This document shows, piece after piece, positions 56,843 through 64,000 of a stretch of 64,000 nt of DNA. Origin of the DNA: an uncultured Lachnospiraceae bacterium (GTDB taxonomy: Bacteria; Bacillota; Clostridia; Lachnospirales; Lachnospiraceae); assembly GCA_900319245.1 (NCBI GenBank), contig ONNQ01000009.1, positions 26,624 to 90,623 on the forward strand, written 5' to 3'. The stretch's first letter is position 1; each line of letters begins with the position of its first letter. Made by a program: the position numbers and the translations under genes. The notes under the pieces are model-generated. The model saw only the letters and a program-made list of their open reading frames with translations. It had not been told where the DNA came from and did no database searches.

Positions 56843-57928
56843 TCACTCCGCAATCATGTCGCCAACAATCACGCCGCCCCCAAGCACCACGTCGCCGTCA
56901 TAGAGGACGACGGACTGGCCGGGCGTAATGGCCCGCTGCGGCTCGTCAAAGACCACCTTCAGAAGATCCTCCTCCGGCTGTGTGACCGTGCAGGGCTGCT
57001 CCTTGTGGCGGTAGCGGATCTTGGCGCTGCATCGAAGCGGAGTCTCAATGCGGTCCATGGCAATCAGATTGACTTTTCTAGCGTACAGCGTCGTCTTCAT
57101 CAAGTCGTCGTTGCTCCCAATGGTGACCGTATTGCTCTCCGGATCGATCCCGGTGACATATAAGCGGTTCGCCGCCGGAAGCCCCAGTCCCCTGCGCTGC
57201 CCCAGCGTGTAATGGATGATGCCCTTGTGGCGCCCTAGCACGTTGCCCGCCGTGTCCACAAAATCCCCCGCCGGGCACTCCTTCTCGCTGTAGCGCTCGA
57301 TAAAGCCGGCATAATCACCATCCGGGACAAAGCAAATATCCTGACTATCATGCTTCTGCGCATTGCCAAATCCGCTCTCCGAAGCAATCTCCCTAGTCGT
57401 GTGCTTGTCCTGCTCCCCCAGCGGAAACTGCACATGGGCCAACTGCTCCTGTGTCAAAACATAGAGCACATAACTCTGGTCTTTGGCCAAATCCAATGCC
57501 TTCAGCAGCTGATATCGTCCGCTCTCCTCATCAAAACGAACCCTCGCATAGTGCCCGGTCACCAACAGATCGCAGCCAAGCTCCTTCATCTTCTCATACA
57601 GGTGCTGGAATTTGAGCTTCCGATTGCACTCGATGCAGGGATTGGGCGTGCGCCCGTGCAGGTACTCGTCGATAAAGGGCTCGATCACTTCCTGGCGGAA
57701 CAGATTCTCATAGTGCACGATATGATAAGGAATGCCTATCTTCTCGGTCACGCCGCGCGCGTCCTGCGTGTTCTCCAATGAGCAGCAGGTGTCCATCAGG
57801 TCCATGCCCACCACGTCATTTTCATAGAGCCGCATGGTGCAGCCCACACACTCATACCCGCGGCTTGCCATCATCTGTGCAGCCACGCTGCTGTCCACGC
57901 CGCCGCTCATTGCGATTAGTGCTCTCAT
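56843..57928 (-). CDS. mnmA: tRNA-specific 2-thiouridylase MnmA
   Basis: 361 residues, ATG preceded by GAAAGGAATAGACAGG. The PP-loop is SGGVDSS (8-14); the nucleophile Cys101 is in NPCIECNRKLKF and the second catalytic Cys199 in SQDICFVP. GTPNPCIE-type and GRHKGIIHYTLGQRRGLG motifs are intact. It thiolates U34 of tRNA Lys, Glu and Gln using sulfur from a cysteine desulfurase. aroA precedes it by five bases, an operon arrangement without clear functional link. Confidence 0.96.
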   Translation of the reverse strand: MRALIAMSGGVDSSVAAQMMASRGYECVGCTMRLYENDVVGMDLMDTCCSLENTQDARGVTEKIGIPYHIVHYENLFRQEVIEPFIDEYLHGRTPNPCIECNRKLKFQHLYEKMKELGCDLLVTGHYARVRFDEESGRYQLLKALDLAKDQSYVLYVLTQEQLAHVQFPLGEQDKHTTREIASESGFGNAQKHDSQDICFVPDGDYAGFIERYSEKECPAGDFVDTAGNVLGRHKGIIHYTLGQRRGLGLPAANRLYVTGIDPESNTVTIGSNDDLMKTTLYARKVNLIAMDRIETPLRCSAKIRYRHKEQPCTVTQPEEDLLKVVFDEPQRAITPGQSVVLYDGDVVLGGGVIVGDMIAE

Positions 57929-57933
57929 CCTGT

Positions 57934-59163
57934 CTATTCCTTTCCATTTTCCAGTCTAACCAGAATTCCCAGACTCTTCAGCCTCTCCCAGAAATCCGGC
58001 AGGCTCTTTGCAACCGCTTCCGCGCCGCTGATCGATCCCCCCACCTTGGAAAGCAGCACTGCCAGTGCCATCACGATTCTGTGATCGCCATGCCCCCGCA
58101 ACGTCTCCGACGGCGTCCCAACGCCCGCTGCCACACGGATTTCATTGTCTGCCAGCTCTATTTTGGCGCCCGCCTTCTCCAGCTCCTCTTTCATGGCCGC
58201 CCCTCGGCTGCTCTCCTTGAATCGGAGCCGCGCCGTTCCAGTGAATCTGGCGCCGTGCCGCATTGCTGCAAGAACCATCAGAACAGGTCCCAGATCCGGG
58301 CAGTCCGTGAGGTCGATCTCCGCGAATCCCCCCTCAATCTGGTCAAAACACCGCCCATACACACGATCTCCCTGCACACTCTCCTGGGACAGCCCCTCCA
58401 CAGTCACATCTCCGCCGATCAAGTTAAAGGCCTCGAAAAAGGCTGCGTTTGAGTAATCGCCCTCGATCTGCGCGTCCTGCGGGCAATATTGCTGCCTGCC
58501 GGGAATGTCAATAGTGCGCTCATCCTTCCATGCGGTGTGAACGCCAAACTTCCGCAGTGCCTGTATGGTCATATCGATATAGGGTCTGCTCTCCACCGGT
58601 CCGATCAGCCGAATCCTGCTGTCATCTGATAAAAGCGGTAGCACAAAAAGCAGTCCGCTGATAAACTGACTGCTCACGTTGCCAGGTATTTCATATTGGC
58701 CTGCCGCAAGGGTCCCTGCCACCTGCAGGCTGTTCTTCTCTTTGAGGAACATCAGGCCCTGCTCTTTACAGATCCTCTCATAGACCTTCAGCGGCCTCTC
58801 GAAGAGCCTCTCCCTCCCCGTCAGCACATGGTTTGTGCCATCCATGAGGCACAAGGGAATCAGAAATCGCAGTGTGCTGCCGCTCTCCCGGCAGGGGAGG
58901 ATGGATGTGGCGGGTTCACTTCCGCCCCGACATGCGATATCCGTCCCCCGCACAATCGCGTTTCCGTCCTGGCAAGTGATGTCCGCTCCGAGCGTCCGCA
59001 GTCCGTCGATCGTGGCCAGAATGTCCTGTGAGAGATCAATTCCATGAATCGTGCTGGTTCCTTCCGCCAGTGCGGCGCAGATCAGCATTCTGTGCGCCAT
59101 GCTCTTGGAGGGCGGCGCCGTAATCCTGCCTCGCGCGGTAGAAGGCTGTATCCTAACTAACAA
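57934..59163 (-). CDS. aroA: 3-phosphoshikimate 1-carboxyvinyltransferase (EPSP synthase)
   Basis: 409 residues if started at TTG 59163, which has AGAGAGGGG eight bases upstream and gives the normal N-terminus (M)LVRIQPSTARGRITAPPSKSMAHRMLICAAL. An ATG at 59214 extends it by 17 residues, but that stretch is a tandem duplication of the aroC 3' end and has no good ribosome binding site. Family motifs are PPSKSMAHR, LPCRESGSTLRFLIPL (phosphate/PEP binding), EGDYSNAAFF, LTDCPDLGPVLMVLAAM and GHGDHRIVMALAVL. It makes EPSP in aromatic amino acid synthesis. Confidence 0.94.
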   Translation of the reverse strand: MLVRIQPSTARGRITAPPSKSMAHRMLICAALAEGTSTIHGIDLSQDILATIDGLRTLGADITCQDGNAIVRGTDIACRGGSEPATSILPCRESGSTLRFLIPLCLMDGTNHVLTGRERLFERPLKVYERICKEQGLMFLKEKNSLQVAGTLAAGQYEIPGNVSSQFISGLLFVLPLLSDDSRIRLIGPVESRPYIDMTIQALRKFGVHTAWKDERTIDIPGRQQYCPQDAQIEGDYSNAAFFEAFNLIGGDVTVEGLSQESVQGDRVYGRCFDQIEGGFAEIDLTDCPDLGPVLMVLAAMRHGARFTGTARLRFKESSRGAAMKEELEKAGAKIELADNEIRVAAGVGTPSETLRGHGDHRIVMALAVLLSKVGGSISGAEAVAKSLPDFWERLKSLGILVRLENGKE

Positions 59164-59240
59164 GTCTGTATCCCCTCTCTTGCAACGCTTTCGTACCTCT
59201 TTACCGTGCTTCATGCCTCATAGCGCTTTCACACCTCTCT
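59164..59240. repeat. About 39-bp tandem repeat anchored on the aroC stop codon
   Basis: On the minus strand AGAGAGGTGTGAAAGCGCTA (from 59240, including the aroC TGA) is matched by AAGAGGTACGAAAGCGTTGC (from 59201). The two units fill the space between aroC and the TTG start of aroA and supply the aroA ribosome binding site. Confidence 0.7.
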
Positions 59241-60323
59241 GAGGTAATCCGTTCCATAGCGAAGCGCCAGCATATCGCAGAGTACAATCGCCGTCACACT
59301 GTCCACAACGACTCTGGCTCTGTGCACGATCGCCGGATCATGCCTTCCGCTAATCTGCAGCTTCTCCTCCTGCCTGCGCAGGAAGTCCACAGTATCCTGT
59401 TCCTTGTAGATGGAGGGCGTCGGCTTCACGGCACATCGGAACAGGATCGGCATACCATTACTGATTCCGCCGTTGATCCCGCCGTTGTGGTTGGTTCCGG
59501 TCACAATGGCGCCGTTCTGTACGGCAAAGCTGTCATTAGCTTCACTCCCCCGCATGTCCGCCATTGCAAATCCGCCGCCGAATTCTACGCCCTTGATGGC
59601 AGGAATACTGAACAACGCGTGGGACAGAACGCCTTCGAGGGAATCGAACCAGGGCTCTCCGACGCCTGCCGGAAGTCCTGTCACGGCCGTCTCCAGTACG
59701 CCTCCGACGCTGTCGCCTTCTGCGGCGGCCTGTTCGATGGCGGACTGTATTTTGACGCCGATGGATTCATCCAAGACCGCAAAAGCGCGCCCAGCGAGCG
59801 CCTCAATATCGCGCTCCATGTTCTCAAACCCGCGGTCCGCGATTCCAGCGCACCTTGCGATATGGGTTCCGATCCGGATGCCCTTCTTCTCCAGCGCCAA
59901 CTGGGCGATCGCGCCGGCTGTCACGAGAGGCGCCGTCAGACGGCCGCTGAAATGCCCGCCGCCGCGGTAATCCTCGTACCCTCCGTACTTGCAGAACGCC
60001 GCATAATCCGCATGCCCGGGGCGCGCCAGAAACCTCGTAGACTCATAATCTCTGCTGCGGACATTCTCATTAGGGATCAAAACACAGATCGGCGTACCCG
60101 TCGTGTGCCCCTCGAAGACACCGCTCACGATCCGAAAGTGGTCCGGCTCCACACGACCCGTCGAAATCTTGCCGATGGGCCGGCGCAGGGCCAGCTTCTG
60201 GGCGATGTATGCCTCGTCCACCTCGATTCCGGGCGCAAATCCATCGAGAACCACGCCGATCTCTTCGCCGTGGCTCTCTCCGAAAAGCGTTATAGAAATG
60301 CTGTTTCCAAAGGTGTTCTTCAT
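59229..60323 (-). CDS. aroC: Chorismate synthase
   Basis: 364 residues from ATG at 60323, preceded by GGAGGAAAGC. Signatures are FGNSISITLFGESHGEEIGVVLDG, RPGHADYAAFCKYGGYEDYRGGGHFSGRLTAP, GGVEFGGGF-like VEFGGGFAMADMRGSEANDSF, and GRHDPAIVHRARVVVDSV. The enzyme turns EPSP into chorismate with reduced FMN. It lies between the aldo/keto reductase gene and aroA on the same strand, so the last two steps of the shikimate route are together. Confidence 0.96.
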   Translation of the reverse strand: MKNTFGNSISITLFGESHGEEIGVVLDGFAPGIEVDEAYIAQKLALRRPIGKISTGRVEPDHFRIVSGVFEGHTTGTPICVLIPNENVRSRDYESTRFLARPGHADYAAFCKYGGYEDYRGGGHFSGRLTAPLVTAGAIAQLALEKKGIRIGTHIARCAGIADRGFENMERDIEALAGRAFAVLDESIGVKIQSAIEQAAAEGDSVGGVLETAVTGLPAGVGEPWFDSLEGVLSHALFSIPAIKGVEFGGGFAMADMRGSEANDSFAVQNGAIVTGTNHNGGINGGISNGMPILFRCAVKPTPSIYKEQDTVDFLRRQEEKLQISGRHDPAIVHRARVVVDSVTAIVLCDMLALRYGTDYLREV

Positions 60324-60355
60324 GCTTTCCTCCGTATGGAATCGCTTTGTATCAC

Positions 60356-61546
60356 TCAACGCTTGCCGCCTCGGAACATGATCTTCCTTGCAATATCAAT
60401 TCCAATCTTGTAGGGAAGCGGGCGCAGCGCCTTATCGGCTTCCTTGAGCTTCTCCCTGATCGGAATGTTCTGGGGGCAGTGCTGCTCGCACTTGCCGCAC
60501 TGGACACACTGCGTGGCAAAGGGCGGCTCCTTGGAGAGCGCCACCGTCTGCGCAAACTGGAAGCGGCCACCGGATTTTGACTCAGTATACATAGCATTGT
60601 AGCAGCGGAAAATGCCGGGGATGTCCACGCCCTTGGGACAGGGCATGCAATAGCGGCAGCCTGTGCAGCCGACCTTCTCCTTCTCGCGGATCCGCGCCTT
60701 GATTTCCTCCAAGGTCCGAAAATCCGCCTCCGTCATGCTGCCTGCCTCCGCCTCCGAGGCAATCCTGCAGTTCTCCTCGACCATCTCCACGGAATTCATG
60801 CCGGACAGAACGACGGTCACCTCTTTCTGGTTATAGAGCCAGCGGAGTCCCCACTCGGCGGCAGACCAGTCACGTCCGCTCTTCTTCATGGCGTCCCGCG
60901 CGCCCTGCGGCAGCATGTTGACCAGCTTGCCCCCGCGGAGGGGTTCCATGATCACCACCGGAATGCCCTTTGCGGCAGCCGCCTTGAGGCCCTTGACACC
61001 CGCCTGCGACACCTCGTCGAGGTAATTGTACTGAATCTGGCAGAAATCCCAGTCATAATCGACCAGGATTTTTAGAAAATTCTCCGTATTTCCGTGATAG
61101 GAGAACCCGATATTGCGGATTGCACCCGAGGCCTTCTTCTCCCGAATCCAGTCCAAAATACCGACCTGCTTAAGCTTCTCCCACATGGCCACATCGGTCA
61201 CATGGTGCATCAGATAATAATCGATATAAGAGGTCCTAAGCCTCGTCAGTTCCTCGTCAAAGTGCTTGTCCACAGCCTCAATATTGCGGATCAGAAATTG
61301 CGGCAGCTTGGTCGCAATGTGGACCTGATCCCGGATGTGATTGCGCTCCAGGATCTGCCCCAAAGCCTCCTCGCTTCCAGGATAAATGTACGCGGTGTCA
61401 AAATAGTTAACGCCCGCCCTATACGCGGTCATCAGTTCCTTCTCCGCCTTATCAATATCGATACTGTTTCCTTTTCTCGTAAAGCGCATGCAGCCATACC
61501 CCAGGATCGACAGTGGATTTCCATATTTGTCGTTTCTGTATTGCAT
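60356..61546 (-). CDS. Aldo/keto reductase with C-terminal ferredoxin-like 4Fe-4S domain
   Basis: 396 residues. The barrel holds the AKR residues Asp/Tyr in GVNYFDTAYIYPGSEEALG, Lys in HIATKLPQF and His in DYYLMHHVTD. After residue about 290 a cluster-binding part has CTGCRYCMPCPKGVDIP and CVQCGKCEQHCPQNIPIREKL, two sets of cysteines (the first CxxCxxxCP is shared by the clostridial family). Proteins of this type in anaerobes reduce unknown carbonyl substrates, likely with ferredoxin involvement. It appears to be the first gene of the aro run. Confidence 0.92.
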   Translation of the reverse strand: MQYRNDKYGNPLSILGYGCMRFTRKGNSIDIDKAEKELMTAYRAGVNYFDTAYIYPGSEEALGQILERNHIRDQVHIATKLPQFLIRNIEAVDKHFDEELTRLRTSYIDYYLMHHVTDVAMWEKLKQVGILDWIREKKASGAIRNIGFSYHGNTENFLKILVDYDWDFCQIQYNYLDEVSQAGVKGLKAAAAKGIPVVIMEPLRGGKLVNMLPQGARDAMKKSGRDWSAAEWGLRWLYNQKEVTVVLSGMNSVEMVEENCRIASEAEAGSMTEADFRTLEEIKARIREKEKVGCTGCRYCMPCPKGVDIPGIFRCYNAMYTESKSGGRFQFAQTVALSKEPPFATQCVQCGKCEQHCPQNIPIREKLKEADKALRPLPYKIGIDIARKIMFRGGKR

Positions 61547-61612
61547 AGCATTCCTCTCCTAGTCAGTCTTCCGGCTATTGACCCGTCAAAATCTCTATAC
61601 TTTATTCTAAAC

Positions 61613-61645
61613 AGAGGGCCCCCGCTAGTGCGGCGGGAGCCTCTA
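61613..61645 (-). terminator. Terminator hairpin of the NifX-SlyD fusion gene
   Basis: On the minus strand AGAGGCTCCCGC pairs with GCGGGGGCCCTCT with small irregularities; GTTTAGAAT follows. The T-tail is short. Confidence 0.6.
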
Positions 61646-61652
61646 TCTTTAC

Positions 61653-62567
61653 TTACTCTGTTACTTCCAGGAGCTCAATTCGGAAGTTCAGTTCTTTGCC
61701 TGCCATCTCGTGGTTTGCGTCGAGCGTAATATTCACGTCGTCCTTAGCTGTGACAGTTACAGGGAAGGGCTGACCCATCATGTTTCTCAGGTAGACTCTC
61801 TCACCCACGTTCAGGTTCTCGGAACCGGGGAGCTGTGCGATCTCGATGGTGATGATCGCCTCGGGATCGGTCGGTCCATAGGCCTCCTCGGGCATCAGGT
61901 GCACATCAATAATCTGGCCGACTTCCATGTCTGCTACAGCCTTGTCAAAACCCTTAATCATCATGCCTGCGCCGCAGACAAATGCCAGAGGCTCGCCGCG
62001 GTCATAGGAAGAATCAAACTGAGTGCCATCGTCAAAGGTTCCTCTGTAGTGGACCTTCACGTTTTTGCCAGCATTCTTGCCTTCTACGGTAAGTCTTCTG
62101 CCGCCTCCGCAGCATCCGCCGCCATTGCCGCCACAGCACTCATGCTCTTCGCCTTCCTCGTGGCCGTGACCGCCACAGCACTCGTGATCTTCGCCCTCAC
62201 CGTGGTGGTGACCGCACTCATGGCCTTCGCCGTGGTGGTGATGATCGCAGTTTGCGCCTGTGTCCACAAGCTCACCGCGCAGATATGCAGCTACTGCCTC
62301 GTCCGCGTTGCCGGAAGCGCCGGCGCAGACCTCGATGCCCGCATTGGTGAGCGCGTTCAGGGCGCCGCCGCCAAGACCGCCGCAGATCAGAACCTGGATA
62401 TCATGGTTTGCCAGAAGTCCTGCCAGTGCGCCGTGGCCGATTCCATCCGATCCAATGACTTCACTGGATACGATGGCGCCGTCCTCTACCTCATATACCT
62501 TGAAATATTCTGTTCTTCCAAAGTGCTGGAAGATATTGCCGTTTTCGTATGTTGTTGCGATTTTCAT
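61653..62567 (-). CDS. NifX/NifB-like domain - His/Cys-rich linker - SlyD-type FKBP fusion
   Basis: 304 residues, ATG preceded by GAAAGGAAATTACA. Residues 1-103 match the dinitrogenase iron-molybdenum cofactor family (MKIATTYENGNIFQHFGRTEYFKVYEVEDG, VLICGGLGGGALNALTNAGIEV). Residues 107-153 contain 12 His and 8 Cys, including CDHHHHGEGHECGHHHGEG and repeated EHECCGG. Residues about 168-304 are a SlyD-type FKBP with its insert-in-flap domain (VHYRGTFDDGTQFDSSYDRGEPLAFVCGAGMMIKGFDKAV, HLMPEEAYGPTDPEA). SlyD itself binds nickel through a C-terminal His/Cys tail; here the metal-binding stretch is in the middle. A metallochaperone or metal-store role is inferred. It is monocistronic. Confidence 0.88.
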   Translation of the reverse strand: MKIATTYENGNIFQHFGRTEYFKVYEVEDGAIVSSEVIGSDGIGHGALAGLLANHDIQVLICGGLGGGALNALTNAGIEVCAGASGNADEAVAAYLRGELVDTGANCDHHHHGEGHECGHHHGEGEDHECCGGHGHEEGEEHECCGGNGGGCCGGGRRLTVEGKNAGKNVKVHYRGTFDDGTQFDSSYDRGEPLAFVCGAGMMIKGFDKAVADMEVGQIIDVHLMPEEAYGPTDPEAIITIEIAQLPGSENLNVGERVYLRNMMGQPFPVTVTAKDDVNITLDANHEMAGKELNFRIELLEVTE

Positions 62568-62704
62568 TGTAATTTCCTTTCAGCTTGATTTCGTAAACAT
62601 CTGTTGTTAATAGTAGCACAGTAAACTTTCCGGCAAAAGTCTATTTTGCTTTACAGAGCATGTCTTGCGCCTCCGTCTTGGCAAAAATGATATAATAAAG
62701 AGAC

Positions 62705-62799
62705 AGCACATAGTTTTTTATCGAATAACAGAAAAGCAGCGCAACGTGTTCGCCGATTAATGGATTAGCAGCCCAACGTTTTTCATCGAATAATCATTC
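62705..62799. repeat. About 32-bp tandem repeat, three units, upstream of the kinase gene
   Basis: Units begin at 62705, 62736 and 62768 and share GCAGC.CAACGTTTTTCATC and GAATAA parts. They fill the leader of the kinase gene and end 18 bases before its start codon. Confidence 0.7.
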
Positions 62800-62817
62800 G
62801 GAGGGACCAATACCACC

Positions 62818-63849
62818 ATGAGTACACCTAAAGACTTACTGCAGAATCGATACCGCTTACGCACTGTCCTTGGAACCGGCGGATTCAGCACCATCTATCT
62901 GGCCATCGACGAAACCACCGGCAAAGAGGTTTCTGTCAAAGAATTCACCGCCGAGCACATGGATGGCCTGGCCACGGTGCTCCGCAACAACGCCTATGAC
63001 ATCGCCAGCCAATCGGAGCCGCAGCCGGTGCCCGATCCCTCTTCTATATCCGGAGAGGAAAAGCTCTCCCGCGGGCTCATGCAGATCCGCCGGGAAGCGC
63101 AGATGCTGGATTTCTTAAAGGATGTGCACGGCGTTCCCGGACACATTGAGACCTTTCAGGAGAATAACACCTTCTACCTGGTCAAAGAATACCTGGAGGG
63201 CATGACCTGTCGCGAATATATGGACCGCTTCCGCGGCCGTCTTCCCTTCACGCTGGCCCTCTATATCATGAAAGGCACGCTGGAAATTCTCAAAGGGACC
63301 CACGCCCGAGGCTATATCCACTGCGACGTCAGTCCCATCAACAGCTTTCTGTGCCGGGATGGCGGCGTCTATCTGATCGACTGGGGCAACGCGGCAGACT
63401 TGCACGGCAGTATGGAGGACCACGTCGTCCGTCAGGCCGTCAACGTGCGCTATGCGGCGCCGGAGCAGCAGATCAGCGGCCGCCAGCTCACCCCCGCCAC
63501 AGATCTCTATTGTCTGTGCGCCACCATCTACGACGCGATCTGCGGCGAACCGCCCAGACAATGCGTGGAGCGCCTGCGGGGCGAGTCGCTCGTTCCACCG
63601 AGCATCCACGTCAGCGACCTGCCGCCCTTCGTCACAGACATCCTTATGAAAGGGCTCTTGCTGGATCCCGCCGAGCGCCAGCAGAGCGCGCAGGAAATTC
63701 TGGACGTCATAGACCGCGAAGTCGTCTTCAGCGTGACGCCCGTCGCCGGAACCGGAAATGCGTCCGTTTCCGCAAGACTTGTCAATGAGAAGCGGAGCCC
63801 CTTCGGATTCTTGACGTCACGGCGGATCCGGCGGCCTACTGTACTGTAG
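62818..63849 (+). CDS. Serine/threonine protein kinase (Hanks type, no membrane segment)
   Basis: 343 residues; ATG with GGAGGG twelve bases upstream. Glycine loop GTGGFS (19-24), catalytic Lys41, an N-lobe insert of about 40 residues, Glu93, then His-Cys-Asp in YIHCDVSPINSFL (HRD replaced by HCD, catalytic Asp170, Asn175), DWG instead of DFG (Asp188) and APE (214-216). The DxSPxN loop is common in clostridial kinases. All catalytic residues are kept, so it is probably active. It ends in a short basic tail, with no PASTA or membrane helix. Target unknown; no phosphatase neighbour in the window. Confidence 0.88.
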   Translation: MSTPKDLLQNRYRLRTVLGTGGFSTIYLAIDETTGKEVSVKEFTAEHMDGLATVLRNNAYDIASQSEPQPVPDPSSISGEEKLSRGLMQIRREAQMLDFLKDVHGVPGHIETFQENNTFYLVKEYLEGMTCREYMDRFRGRLPFTLALYIMKGTLEILKGTHARGYIHCDVSPINSFLCRDGGVYLIDWGNAADLHGSMEDHVVRQAVNVRYAAPEQQISGRQLTPATDLYCLCATIYDAICGEPPRQCVERLRGESLVPPSIHVSDLPPFVTDILMKGLLLDPAERQQSAQEILDVIDREVVFSVTPVAGTGNASVSARLVNEKRSPFGFLTSRRIRRPTVL

Positions 63850-63902
63850 TCACAAGAGAAGGGCAATCCGACACTTTTCGCCCGCCATCACTCCATCGCA
63901 GC

Positions 63903-64000
63903 GTGAACTACCCACCGCCTACGCATAATCGCTTAGAGGCGGGGGCTTCGTGCCGCTTACGCGGTCACAGGGCAGACACATGCCCGCTGTCCCGTTTGAC
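63903..64000 (-). mobile_element. Right end of an IS200/IS605-type (tnpB) element, cut by the window edge
   Basis: GTGAACTACCCACCGCCTAC at 63903-63922, then a loop and AGAGGCGGGGGCTTC (about 63935-63949), is the hairpin typical of IS200/IS605-family right ends in Clostridia (read on the minus strand: GAAGCCCCCGCCTCT..AGGCGGTGGGTAGTTCAC). The stem is CCGCCT/AGGCGG. A TnpB-like C-terminus ends just to the right. The element boundary is near 63903. Confidence 0.6.
63965..64000 (-). CDS. Possible TnpB C-terminus (partial)
   Basis: The minus-strand frame entering from the right edge reads VKRDSGHVSAL and TGA. Short, but its place directly before the right-end hairpin of an IS200/IS605-type element is where tnpB (OrfB) ends. 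The rest is outside the window, so the identity rests on context. Confidence 0.4.
   Translation of the reverse strand, partial: VKRDSGHVSAL

Overview
The window (about 57% GC by eye) looks like the chromosome of an anaerobic Firmicute of class Clostridia, probably Lachnospiraceae or a relative. The signs are strong AAGGAGG-type ribosome binding sites, GPH-type and PTS sugar uptake, an energy-coupling-factor (CbiMQO) metal transporter, a BspA-like leucine-rich-repeat protein, MoxR/DUF58 genes, a DUF2975 protein and the absence of aerobic respiration genes. No rRNA, tRNA, CRISPR or phage genes were seen. Species cannot be named from the sequence alone.

Layout. 1-8 kb: end of a DUF2975 membrane protein gene with a palindromic promoter, YihY/BrkB, a flavin-reductase remnant, a YdcF-like protein, a MATE pump with an unrecognised 606-residue membrane protein upstream, and a DegV-MarR pair with a twin operator. 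8-14 kb: lactose-type cluster (AraC regulator, divergent GH2 beta-galactosidase, GPH symporter). 14-16 kb: 63-bp tandem repeat block, LRR protein, toxin-antitoxin pair. 16-27 kb: ABC exporter, MoxR / membrane protein / DUF58 operon, Na/Pi cotransporter, AEC transporter, and a three-gene operon of unknown membrane proteins with a DUF6765 protein. 27-36 kb: SDR, CinA, PanE-like, RidA, HAD, then the sorbitol operon (dehydrogenase, GutM, IIC, IIBC; no IIA seen) and a GH32 sucrose hydrolase. 36-46 kb: thioesterase, PucR regulator, a 59-codon small gene, a four-gene AarF/UbiB operon, diacylglycerol kinase, GlcD-type oxidase with its FadR-type regulator. 46-54 kb: CbiMQO transporter, orphan FtsX permease, GtrA, PepF, and a short orphan transcript with an 8-codon ORF. 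54-64 kb: a run of minus-strand genes (aldo/keto reductase, aroC, aroA, mnmA, M15 dipeptidase, HD-fRMsr fusion, PH/zinc-ribbon), a NifX-like/His-Cys/SlyD fusion, a protein kinase, and the end of an IS200/IS605-type element.

The most unusual features are (i) the three-part putative metallochaperone at 61653-62567; (ii) a recurring pattern in which a gene's last codons and stop codon form the first copy of a short degenerate tandem repeat that runs into the intergenic space (at least six genes); (iii) a dispersed hairpin family with ends GGATATGGGTCC/GGACCCATATCC, four copies, each upstream of a minus-strand gene; (iv) the 63-bp repeat block with inverted partial copies; and (v) two small transcripts absent from ordinary ORF calling. 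Gene starts were chosen by ribosome binding site and family length; several genes start with TTG or GTG.
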